Positions 1 to 9,712 of a DNA stretch of 64,000 nt are shown here, in pieces. Numbering within the stretch: the stretch's first letter is position 1; each line of letters begins with the position of its first letter. Source of the stretch: Toxorhynchites rutilus septentrionalis (lineage: Eukaryota > Arthropoda > Insecta > Diptera > Culicidae). The DNA is taken from the NCBI RefSeq assembly GCF_029784135.1, contig NC_073746.1, positions 265,011,598 to 265,075,597 on the forward strand, in the 5' to 3' direction. The notes beneath the pieces are model-generated. The model was not told the origin of the DNA, did not search any database, and worked only from the letters and a program-made list of their open reading frames with translations. Both the position numbers and the translations under genes were made by a program.

Positions 1-34
1 AAAAAATTTTTTTTATTTGTTTTGTATACATATA

Positions 35-1165
35 CTAGCTGACCCGGCAAATTTTATCCCGGCAAAATTTATTTTGCGTTATCACATCCACGTTTTCTTA
101 CTAAGCGCACGTTCATGGGTCCAATCGCAGAACTGTTCATTGATTGATCTTCTATTCTCCCTTTGAAATTATTTCTTACTATAAAATTTCAGTACTTCTA
201 CCAAAACTCGAGATTATAATATCAGATTATTTTCAGACACAATTCTCGTGCAAGATTTTTCATCCAATTGCAAATAACATGTTTCTGCGTTACATGGAAT
301 AAATGTTTGATACAGAAAATATAATAGAATGAAGACAGCCCTAAATCGGACAATTCCTTTCTTGAGTTTTGCTCTTATCAACACATTCGGCGATTTTTAT
401 TTATATAGATAGAAGACGATATAGGAGTGCATTTTATCACATTAAAATCTATTTCCACTTTCGAACGAAGATCAATTTCGTTACCGCAAACATCAAACGG
501 ACTAACAACGTTTGTCAATATGTAATTGAAGAACACATGCGAATTGAATTTTTCGAATTTTCCCACTTTCCTTCAGAGATTTCCGAAAATTTTCAATTGT
601 CATATTTAGTTGAAATATGTGCATTATTTTTATGGGACCCTCTCTCCTTTCCAGAGGAGGAAGGAGTGTCATACTATCATAGAAACATTCCTCGTACAAA
701 AAAAACCATCACATCCCAAATTTGGATCCATTTGCTTGATTAGTTTCGAGTTATGCAGAAGTTTGTGTTTCATTTATATGGCAGCCCCCCTTCAGAGAGG
801 GGGGTGGAGTGACGAACTACCATAGAAACGTTTATCGATACCTCAAACCACTATATACTAAGTTTGATTCCATTTGTTTGATTAGTTATCAAGCTGTTCA
901 GCACCCTCCACCCGCCCCCTCTTTAGAGAGGGAAAAGGAATGTCAAACCACCATAAAAACATTTATTGCTCCCTAAAACCTTCATATGCCAAATTTGGTT
1001 TCATTTGCTTGATTAATTCTCGAGTAATGCAGAAATTTGTGTTTCATTTGTATGGCAGCCCCCCCTTAGAGAGGGGGTGGAATGTTTAACCACTATAGAA
1101 TCATGCCAAATTTCGTTTCATTTACTTGATTATTCCTCGAGTAATGTAGAAATTTGTGTTCCATT
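35..1165 (-). mobile_element. Helitron-like non-autonomous element, 5' part lost
   Basis: Read on the minus strand, the left end finishes with GCCGGGTCAGCTAG. This is a CTAG terminus of the Helitron type, and the same terminus ends the related element at 42640. Between about 600 and 1160 a unit of roughly 115-142 bp recurs about four times, each copy with a CATTTG-CTTGATTA core and a G/C-homopolymer block; the same units fill the copy at 41.3-41.9 kb. No protein is encoded. The two ends and the shared repeats are visible in the sequence. Assignment to Helitrons rests on the terminus type and is an inference. Confidence 0.6.
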
Positions 1166-1480
1166 TGTATGGATGCTGACGTTGCCGATGTATGTGAATG
1201 TCTCCATAAAGTGCGCTACACATACACCGTCCCGTCACCGTGAAGTAACGTAAAGGAATAAAATGTCAAATATTCTCTCATGGAAATCGTATGGTAGCAT
1301 TCACATACACCATCACCAGCAACATTGACGTCGGCAAAATAAGTCCAAGAGAATAGTTGACGGGACGGTGACGGTGACACTATATGTGTAGCGCACTTAA
1401 GAATTGTATGGGAGAATAATTGACGTAACGTGACCTGACGTGAACGTAACGTGGATGTTGTATGTGAATCGCACTTAATA
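1166..1480. repeat. Inverted-repeat-rich MITE-like element
   Basis: AAGTGCG followed by a CACATACA block at about 1208 recurs in inverted orientation at about 1460-1476. Further inverted copies of the same words lie inside at 1290-1330 and 1355-1400. The result is a palindrome-rich block of about 270-310 bp with many ACGTAACG and GTGACG words. No coding capacity is seen. No clear target-site duplication was found, so the family is unknown. Confidence 0.45.
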
Positions 1481-1699
1481 CAGAGAAAAAAGAAGTTGAA
1501 CACGCCTGCCTTCAAAACTCGCTGAAAAATGTATAAACTTGCTTAGCACTTGATTTATAAAACAATTAACCAGGAATACTGTAGCTGGACGGGGAGGCAG
1601 TTGAAGAATATGAATGCGAAATCAAGAATGCTTTCTTATATGATTGATTACATTGATAATTCTAATAATAAACATCGACCATAACTAGCAACACTGTCA

Positions 1700-2783
1700 T
1701 TTAAACCCGTTTCATACCGTGAAAGCGGTCGGTGGCAAACTGTTGTAGTTCATATGTTTGCCGTACGCCGCAGTCTAGAGGTCGCGTTTGAACGTTGACA
1801 GTTCACGCAACGAGAGCACACACAAGAAAGAATCCAAGAACCGTTTCACTGTGGTCGCGGACAGCAAGAACGGACAGCCATCGACGAGAATCGCAGCCAT
1901 CTCTGCATCCGTGAGTACAAGAAGGAAAAAAACTTGCATCAGCACAGCTGAATTCGATATGAAAGATCCTGTTCCGGAGTAGGATCCACACTGCGGAAGT
2001 AATTTCAATACAGTAATATCGTCGGGATGTACGCTACCATCCGCGAGTGACCCCAAAATTAATGTTCACTGCCAAATTAGCGACAGTGAGGGTGTTTGGG
2101 AGTGAGTGGAATAGAGATTTTTTTCTCTGTGTGGTGTTTCGCAGTGAATGGCTTTTTTCGATGTAAAACATTTTCGTTTCCGACTCGGCTTAGTTTTTCC
2201 CCTGGATTCGGTTAGCATCGGTGTGAAAAAATCGTGATTCGAGAGTTTTCGTGTGGATGTTCAGAAACAGTTTAAAACAGGAAGTACGGAATCAAAATTA
2301 TCGGTCAGTGAAACAGCGTGAATGAGTCTGGAAGCTAGCGAAAATAGAGTGAAACAAATACATCGCAAGTAAAAGGAATACGGTGTTGGAGTTGATTTAA
2401 GAGTTAAAAAATTGCATACATGGCGTATTGTAAACTAATAGGAAACGATACCGAAACCCCGTAAAATAGGGAATTATTGGTTTGGATACGGCCCCAGAAG
2501 ATCAATGTTGGTTGGAATAAAATTGATGACTTCGGTTGACGTTTTGACTGCTTTGCTGGAGAATTGTGGTTAACTTCTGCACACGCACACCACGAAAGTA
2601 GAGGGCAACAAAATTCTTATTTGATTGATTTTTGCTGCTGTGAATCGGCTTCTTCTTCTTCTCCATTCTGTGTGTTCAAAACGGCCTGACACATTCCGGT
2701 TCCCTACTCTTGGATACTTCTGGCTGGAATTGCTGCAAGCAACAAAATCAAGTACCGAACGACAACAACAAAAACCGTGAATG
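1700..2783 (+). promoter_or_regulatory. Possible promoter and noncoding first exon
   Basis: This stretch is less AT-rich than its surroundings. It is rich in AGTGA, GTGAAA and CAACAA words of the kind found in dipteran 5'UTR exons. It ends with a good splice donor (ATG/GTAAGTG at 2783/2784). It lies upstream of, and on the same strand as, the Pak exon that begins at 15222 after a clear acceptor. A noncoding first exon of Pak is therefore plausible. No TATA box or strong Inr-DPE pair was found, and linkage to Pak is inference only. The short ORFs here look random. Confidence 0.25.
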
Positions 2784-4330
2784 GTAAGTGTCTGAGTCAT
2801 CATAGCGTTCGACAAATATATTGTGTCATGAGTTTCTTATCACTGACTGCATATTGAATTCGTTAGCTCTGTCCAAGACAGCTGTCATAGAGCACGAGAT
2901 TCTACTGGAAATGCTCACAGTTCGTTTGCACACATTGGGCACTCTCATATATACCTTTTTTCTAAAAAAAGAAACAACACAAGAGACTAGCCGAACGTGA
3001 GATGTGGAAGAAGTGTAAAGAAAACAACCAAGTTTAAATATAAATAAATCTCTTAAGTGCTTCACCGCGAGTGAGTGGCGTGTCGCCTCCAACATCATTC
3101 TAATCGTCAGTATTGTCAACGGGGGCACCCGCTGGAGGACCATAGTCAAGAGTTCTTATAAGATTTTCACATCTCTCCCGTCAAAGTAATGATTTGCATC
3201 CAATATAGGACTGTTCCCCATCCACACGCGGGTCTAGATTAGTCACACACTGCACGTCGGATGTTCTCCATGATCTGTACCTATACGCGCCTCGTGCCAG
3301 ACCATATATCAGTCGGTGTGACAACGACGGACGACGACGCGATTTCATGACGCCAGCTCTCTCCAAGCTTTGCATCACCCGACCGGACTAATGGCATGGT
3401 GCCGTCTGAATACTTTGTACTGTGTGTCGTTTGTTGGATAGTATTCTCCTGCTAGTATTGACTTTCCATGCATCGTGCATCTTTGGGGATGCAATGTTGT
3501 CGCCGAGTGTCTGTAGACTTATCGTTTTCCTACGTGCCGTAAGATATAACAACGTGGCGATAAAGCATTAAATGTAATTATTTTGATCCACACTTCTTTG
3601 CCTCCTGCTCATAAGCGCAATGTGAAGGTCAGCGTGTGGTATGGCTCATTAAACAGGGAGGCATGGATTATAAAATCATAAATAAGGTATTTTCACCTGT
3701 GTCACAATTGCATTTTTTTTCGATGCGTAAATATAATCAAAACTTTCTGTTGATATAATTATTACTCCCACGTCAAGTACTTTTCACGTACTGGTGATAT
3801 CAGTATTGTCTGTATCACTATCATCATGGATTTTGAATCCAATTGGAACTAGCTAGAATCCGTGGTATTCAAAATTAAGAGTCTCCTTTAGGAGAGTTTT
3901 TACTCGATTTTTTTCTTAAATAGCGTTTTGTCTCGAATTCCGAACACTTAGCTTAGATGGCCATTACGCCATCGACGAGGTCTAAAAATTGACCCCCATT
4001 AATTAACACAAGTTCTTGTTTGAAACTTTCAAGATACAGTATATGTTGTGTTACACGATCCAACTTGATTTCTAGTAGAAAGTATTATTGTTGTACTTTT
4101 CAAAAACTCAACAAATAGATGAGCGTGCATAAGTTCGTATAAGATGAAAAATTTGGCAAGTGCATTTGTCATTTGCATTCTGAAATTTGTTGGAACTTCA
4201 ATACACTCATTTACTAATTTACTTCAAGAAATTGCATTAGTATAAATAGCAAGAACGAACCCAGGTTCATCTCATAACACTGATTTGTAAAAATATCCTT
4301 AGCGTGCGATTTTTATATTTAAAAAAAAGA
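2784..4330. other. Non-coding stretch, no gene recognised
   Basis: AT-rich DNA with only short random ORFs. It would be intronic if the candidate first exon is real. Confidence 0.5.
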
Positions 4331-4335
4331 CGGGT

Positions 4336-4395
4336 GGGTAATGTCGAGGACATAACCGGAGTGACGTAGGACTATACAAAGGGGACAGCTTTTGT
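4336..4395 (+). repeat. Dispersed repeat carrying the TAGGACTA motif
   Basis: The words GACATAACCG and GACGTAGGACTA occur together here and again at about 40955-41010, in the same order and spacing. This marks two copies of one dispersed repeat. Its family was not recognised. Confidence 0.5.
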
Positions 4396-4579
4396 CAAAT
4401 ATATATTTTAAATATATTGTTTTATTTTCTTCTCCTACGTGAATACCTACCTATCAACCTGAAAAATGGATTAGTTTACTGTTTACTGTTTATGAATATG
4501 TTGATGGTTCTGAAAAGAACCTTTGGTGTTGTGTTTTTGTTATCACTCGATATTCCCATCTTGTTCGGTTAAACCTTCC

Positions 4580-4968
4580 TGTTTAGCTATTGCGTTTGCC
4601 ACTCGCCACAGCTTTCACAGCTTGTGACATGTTGTTCAGTAAATTACATTTAATGCGACGTGCCGGAGAAACACTTTGCCACTTACTGAAACTAATTGTT
4701 GCCTTGATGAGCGCCGAACCGAAGCTGCTCTGTTCTTGATGCGGGTTTTCTGATTGTCGTGAGCAGCTTTGCAAGCCAACTCGAGCACTCCGACGGCCGA
4801 AACTCTATAATCGCTGTTAGGTATACTGGTGCTCCGGCACCAATCCGTTCGGCCTAGTTACCCTTGCGGAGCAATCAGTGAATGCGACCAACAGGGATCT
4901 GGAGACCTGCACGGTTCGAGTGAGACTTTGCCTTTCCCTTAACTTGTCCTCCTTTGTTACGTCCACGA
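4580..4968 (-). pseudogene. Histone H2A pseudogene, copy 1
   Basis: Reading the minus strand from about 4968, the translation gives [19 protein letters not shown], then PVGRIH, stop, LLRKGN, stop, AERIGAGAPVYL. After a frameshift it gives VLELACKAAHDNQKTRI. This is the histone H2A N-terminal tail and histone-fold sequence in the correct order. The expected start codon is not present at the expected position, two in-frame stops interrupt the fold, and a small indel shifts the frame before the VLELA helix. The normal H2A C-terminus is replaced by unrelated sequence. A functional H2A is about 125 residues and would package DNA in the nucleosome; this copy cannot be functional. A second decayed copy lies at 5.85-6.34 kb in the same orientation. 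Confidence 0.8.
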
Positions 4969-5110
4969 TGCCGATGCCGTACAACCACACGGGATTACGG
5001 TTTGAAAGAAAATAAGATATTTTTTCAGGGACCGCGTGTTTTATACTCTAGCGGTACACACTCACAGGATAGAGACAAATCGGCAGGCTCAGCCAGAGGG
5101 GCGAGTCCAA
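4969..5110 (-). promoter_or_regulatory. Relic histone-type promoter of H2A copy 1
   Basis: A TATAAAA box (minus strand, at 5039-5045) sits about 70 bp upstream of the H2A-like reading frame, in sequence with no intron or poly-A signature. Retention of an upstream TATA box suggests the pseudogene arose by DNA-level duplication or decay in place, not by retroposition. This is inference. Confidence 0.4.
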
Positions 5111-5304
5111 CGAAACGAATGAATGAGCGTTAAAAGGGAGCGATGGCAAAAAAATACATTCAGGCGAATGAACTGAAAAGTTTAAACCCTCTTAAAGCCA
5201 AAAAGAAGAAGAAGAAAATACATTCATTATGATTTGTTCGCTCGTTGGATTCACATGCAGGCTAAAAAGGGTCCTTTTCAGGATCACAAAATTATCTTCA
5301 ATCT

Positions 5305-5470
5305 AAAGAGTTTATTGTTTTGTTATCACTCGATATCCCCATCTTGTTCGGCTAAACCTTCCTGTTTAGCGATTTGTTGCCACTCGCCACAGCTTTCACA
5401 GTTGGAAAATTTCTTCCCATCCAGCTTTGTGACATATTTTACAGTAAATTACATTCAATGACACGTCGCA
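5305..5470. repeat. Extra copy of the H2A copy 1 3' region
   Basis: The block containing TTATCACTCGATAT, TTCCTGTTTAGC and GCCACTCGCCACAGC repeats the sequence at 4538-4660 with small indels. It is a partial duplication of the sequence downstream of H2A pseudogene copy 1. Confidence 0.65.
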
Positions 5471-5849
5471 TTACCACTACTCAGTGTCGGATTGGAGGTA
5501 ATTTTAACCTGTAATTGAACATTTGCGATGACAGTGGTACAGTGTCGACTTTCAATGTGGGATCATAATTTGGATCTCTATGTTTACAAAAATGTCCAAC
5601 TAAATAAGTCACATTACATGTCCGTCCAATTAGCTAAATGTCGAACTAATTGTAGATTACTGTGCTTTCAATCTGGAAACAATTTAAGAATTGGTGAAAA
5701 TTGAATAATTAGGAAAGTCCCCAACTATCAATAAGCTCAGAACAACTGCCAAATTCACATACTCATCAGATCCTGGCAAACAAATTATGAAAAAATCAAT
5801 TTGTGTTTTATTATTATTTTGGATAATGTTTTAGAAAGCATTGAACTGT

Positions 5850-6341
5850 ATTTCCTAAAATCTTTTTTGGAAGGTTTAATGGCCCTGATAAGGGCCTTGT
5901 TTTATGGAATGGTTCCAATTTAGAAAACTTAGTACTCGTGGTTTTGAAAAAAAACCATTTCGAACGCCCTCGATGCCGCCTTGTTCTGGATTTGCCTCCA
6001 AAGCAGTTTGTATAAAGAACAAACTTTTTTCTTCTGCTACCTGCTGCCGTTTTGCGATTGCGTTTGCCACTCACCACTCGCTGCAACTGCCTGTTGTCTT
6101 GATGTCCACCGAACCGAATGTGTTCTGTTCCGAATGCGGGTTTTCTTATCGTCGCGAGCAGCTTTGCCAGCTAACTCGATCACTTCGGCGGCCGAAACAA
6201 TATAACGCTGGCTAGGTGGACTGGTGCACTGGTACTAACGCGCTCGGCCTAGCTACCTTTGCGGGGAACTCCAGATCAACACGGTTCCAACACGGATTTT
6301 GCCTTTCCCTTCACTTTTGCTCCTTTACCATGTCCAGACAT
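5850..6341 (-). pseudogene. Histone H2A pseudogene, copy 2
   Basis: An intact start codon at 6341-6339 opens MSGHGKGAKVKGKAKS, the H2A N-terminal tail. The frame then runs into a stop near residue 22. The block that should contain the AGLQFPVGRIH helix is partly deleted. Out-of-frame remnants follow: RKG, AERVSTSAPVHLAS and, after another shift, IELAGKAARDDKKTRI. Downstream (about 5850-6070) lies an unrelated C-terminal or 3' extension. The copy shares its organisation and 3' words with copy 1, so the two are paralogous or come from one decayed cluster. No functional histone can be made from it. The H2A identity is well supported by the order of conserved blocks; the 3' limit is approximate. 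Confidence 0.8.
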
Positions 6342-6600
6342 GGCTGCTTGTGTTGGTTTGTTGATGTGTTGTGATGCGAACCGATGTGGTGTACGGTTTG
6401 AATGAGAATGATCGTTACGGCAGCGGAGCGGGGATTTTTAAGCTGACTGGCTGGCTCGAGAATTACGCATGTGTGAGACTGCGACCAATGTTTCGTTCAT
6501 TTTTTTCTTTTTCCTTTCCAATCGTGCTTCATTCTATTTCGCTGCTGCTCTTGTTGCCCGTTTTGGTCGGTACGATTTGAGGAGCACAAAATGGACCAAT
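6342..6600 (-). promoter_or_regulatory. Relic 5' flank and promoter of H2A copy 2
   Basis: The flank upstream of the copy 2 start codon contains a TTAAAAATCC TATA-like block (minus strand, near 6440) and a GC-richer leader. It resembles an authentic intronless gene upstream region more than a retroposition site. Tentative. Confidence 0.3.
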
Positions 6601-6904
6601 CAAAAATGGGCACATAGTGCATTTTGACAATGCTTGATATTTCACAATTATTCAATTATTTATCTCAAGAAAAATGAAATGTTATTCGTTATGATAGATG
6701 CGTAGATATATTTCCTATCAATTGATGCAAAAACCTTTGCGATCTATTGAGAAATGCTCGAGTTATAAACGTTCCAAATCTTGCATTTTTTCCTACTTGT
6801 TCAGTGCCTAGATTTCCATTTCACCCCCTATATCTTCCGGTTAGACGTAGTCCTACGTCAATAATTGCCTACTGCAATATTTGTGAGTAATTTGTACCAA
6901 CATA

Positions 6905-7030
6905 TCTCTATATATATATAAAAATGTTCTGTTCGTTTGTGTACGCGTCAAAAACTCGAAAAGTACGGAACCAATTGAGCTTAAAGTTGGACACAATATA
7001 CAACTCACTTCAAGGAGTATTGTTACGGCA
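6905..7030 (+). mobile_element. Helitron-like 5' end fragment
   Basis: TCTATATATATATAAAAATG followed by TTCTGTTCGTTTGTGTACGC, AAAACTCGAAAAGTACGGAA and an ATTGAGCTTAAAGTTGG block. This is the same type of 5' end that starts the complete Helitron-like element at 41210. The 3' boundary is not visible because unrelated sequence, including a mariner relic, follows. Confidence 0.5.
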
Positions 7031-7282
7031 TAAAAATTTGGAAAATTGGAATGAAAAAGATTTTATATATGAGCACTCTGGTCATATATAAAATCTTTCT
7101 GAAATTGAGCTTCTAATGAAAATCGACTATTCAGCAATGAATATGTATTCTATGTGATGGAAACATCTTTTTTCCACGTGTTTGACAAAATCATGAACTG
7201 AAATTGTGTTTTGAAGTGATTTAAAATTTATCGATTTCCCTCATCTATAGTATATGGCATCTTAAATTATAGCGCGTCAAAG

Positions 7283-7952
7283 ATGGAGTCCACCAAGCAA
7301 GAAATTCGCCATATTTTACGTTTTTACTACCTGCGAGGTAAAACTGCAACGATGGCGGCTGAAAAAATTCGTGTAGTTTATGGACCCGATACTGTAACGA
7401 TTCGCACAGCACAGCGTAGGTTTGATTGATTTCGTTCTGGTGTAGTGGCTGTCGAAGATACACCCCATACTGGTAGGCCAATCGTCGTGGAAACCGATAA
7501 AATCGTTGAAATCATCCAAGTAGACCGGCATGTGAGCACTCGCTCGATTGACCAGGAACTCGGTATAGACCATAAAACCGTTTGGAACCATTTGCAGAAG
7601 ATTGGATTCCAGAAAAAAAACCGGATGTATGGGTGCCACACGAGTTGACACAAAAAAATCTTTTAGACCGAATCAACACCTGCGATGCACTGCTGAAACG
7701 GAACGAACTCGATCCATTTTTAAAGAAGATGGTGACTGGTGATGAAAAGTGGATCACGTATGACAACCTAAAGCGAAAAAAGTCGTGGTCGAAGCGCGGT
7801 GAGCCGGCCATCGCCAAGTCCGGATTGACGGCCAGGAAGGTTCGTGGGGTTGGTGGGGTTGGAAGAGAATCATCCACTATGAGCTGCTCAACTATGACCA
7901 GACCCTCAACTCGGTTCTCTACTGTGAGCAGCTTGATGAAGTTGCCTTCTAA
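7283..7952 (+). pseudogene. mariner (DD34D-type) transposase pseudogene
   Basis: The frame opens with MESTKQEIRHILRFYYLRGK, the first helix-turn-helix of a mariner transposase. It meets a TGA at 7427-7429 where RRFDWFRSG would be expected (W to stop), then continues through GRPIVVETDKIVEI and the second helix-turn-helix DQELGIDHKTVWNHLQKIGF. An indel near 7610 shifts the frame to VWVPHELTQKNLLDRI and VTGDEKWITYDN, which contains the first catalytic aspartate. Further shifts follow (WKRIIHYELL, QTLNSVLYCEQL), and the protein then ends before the second and third catalytic aspartates. A mariner transposase is normally about 345 residues, so this copy lacks the C-terminal third and cannot be active. 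It lies between two Helitron 5' end fragments. Confidence 0.85.
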
Positions 7953-8065
7953 ATGACAACAAGTTTGCGTACAAAACGGCGCATATTTGACTTAAATTGG
8001 AGAATTTTAAGTATTTTAAATAAAGCGTCAAATATAGATCAGAAATACAACATTTCTTTTTCCCC

Positions 8066-8150
8066 AACCCTATATATATAAATGTTCTGTTCGTTTGTGT
8101 ACGCGTCAAAAACTCGAAAAGTACGGAACCGATTCAGCTTAATGAATAAT
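8066..8150 (+). mobile_element. Second Helitron-like 5' end fragment
   Basis: CTATATATATAAATGTTCTG followed by the same TTCGTTTGTGTACGCGTC and ACTCGAAAAGTACGGAACC words as at 6905. The homology fades after about 8145. The two fragments are in direct orientation on either side of the mariner relic. Confidence 0.5.
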
Positions 8151-9400
8151 TTTGGAGATGGTCAACACGAGGAGCCAATCAGTCATTTCAGTTTGATTGC
8201 CTACGAATCGACGGATCTGTCGAAGAAATAGTCACTGGCCTGTTTGTCCGGAGGTCAAATAATTGACACTTTTTGATAGACTAAGTTTGCTTTGTAATTT
8301 GTACAAACACTATTTTGCTCGCCACTCTTCAATTATCAACAGCGGCAAACAATGTCAAACATCGAACATGAAAAAATATCAACTGAAATATTTAAGATAA
8401 CCTAACCATGTAGGGAAGATAGAGGTACGACAGACATGTTAAGAAAAACTTCAATTGTTTCTTTGGAAACTCATGTTTTCCAAAACTTAAAACCAATTTC
8501 TTACAGTTCAATATACTGGTTTTCGTAATAATTGGCCAAATGTTTTATAAAAATGTGTTTTTTAATGTTTTTAATGAAATTCAAACAAGCCGAAAAGTAG
8601 AACGCATTTTTATCGATGCGGGTATAATGGACATGTAGTGGGAAGAATATGGGCAGGTTCATAATTTATGAAGCGTAGAATTATTCCTCTCGCGAGCGAT
8701 AAAATTTTATTTTTTTTATTTATTTTTGATAAAATTTCGCTCTCTCTCAGTGTTTGTGCGTCCAGTAACTGAAATAGAACAAAAAGAGAAAACAATATAA
8801 AAAAGAGTTCAATATTATTCCCTTCACTTTCCACCATGCATTGGATGTGATTATGGATGTAACTGTCCTTTTCAACCCCACCAGTGCAATTATTGCAATA
8901 ATTTAAAATTACTACTTACGAATGAATTTACTTTTCCGTACATACCTAATATCGCTTCTCTGTCAACTCACAAACCGAAATATAACCATTAGCGAATTCA
9001 ATTTTGCAATTAAACCACTCAAAATGTTTAATATCGAAGCCGCAAAAATTACATCTACACGCGGAATCATGTTTGATTTTCGGTTTTTGTTTCCCTATTT
9101 CACTTTTGATCAGTATTCATTGTCATAAGATGGTTTAAATATTCTAGAATAGCATGTAGAAGAGGTTTCCATCAACAGAAATTTAAAATTCATAATGCAA
9201 CTATACAAATCAACCACCTGTCCATCATACCCCCACTGTCCGTCTTACCCGCGGTTCCCCTACCGGCTGGTTCAAAGAACAGACCAAAAAATATTTTAGG
9301 CATCCAATAAGTCAAATATTTGGCTTCGGTCAAACAGAGTATGAGCACCCTTAGTAACCAGAACTAGCTATTGGAAGGATGGTATACTGTTCGTGAATGA
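8151..9400. other. Non-coding stretch, no gene recognised
   Basis: AT-rich sequence. ATAATGGACATGTAGTGGG near 8625 and its rough inverse near 9205-9240 may be the ends of an old MITE, but the match is weak. Confidence 0.4.
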
Positions 9401-9408
9401 TTGTTTTT

Positions 9409-9690
9409 ATGACCTTATACATGTTACCGAAATGGATTCAAGGACGTTGTATGACGAAATGGTTTCGTTGTTCAAGAGAGACAAAATTACATACTAAATT
9501 TATTTGAATAGCATTGGAGCTGATGGTGCAAAGATCATGACTTCACCAGGCAACTCACTTGACGCTTTGCTTAAAAGAGATTGTCCATTTCATTACGAAG
9601 TGTATTTGCTGTGGATCTGCCTTAGGCTCTTCGAAGCAAACGAAGCAAACAAAGCAAACTTTTATGAATTGAGAGGCGACTTGTCACTGA
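9409..9690 (+). pseudogene. hAT-type transposase fragment
   Basis: An upstream piece reads LYDEMVSLFKRDKITY. A stop follows, and then SIGADGAKIMTSPGNSLDAL, LLKRDCPFHYEVY and a degraded LWICLRL block. The DGAxxMxxxxNSxxxxLKRDxP...EVxCxAHRL pattern is typical of the catalytic-core region of hAT-related, ZBED-like transposases. Here the normally conserved CxAHRL is degraded. Both ends of the transposase are missing and the right side abuts the 9.7-12.1 kb foldback element. No function is expected. The identity rests on motif pattern only. Confidence 0.5.
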
Positions 9691-9712
9691 AAAGAAAGTC
9701 CGATTTTTTTTT

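Noticed and set aside
1775..2056. 93-codon minus-strand ORF
   Set aside because: Overlaps ORFs in other frames and on the other strand within the candidate 5' exon; no domain or conserved motif.
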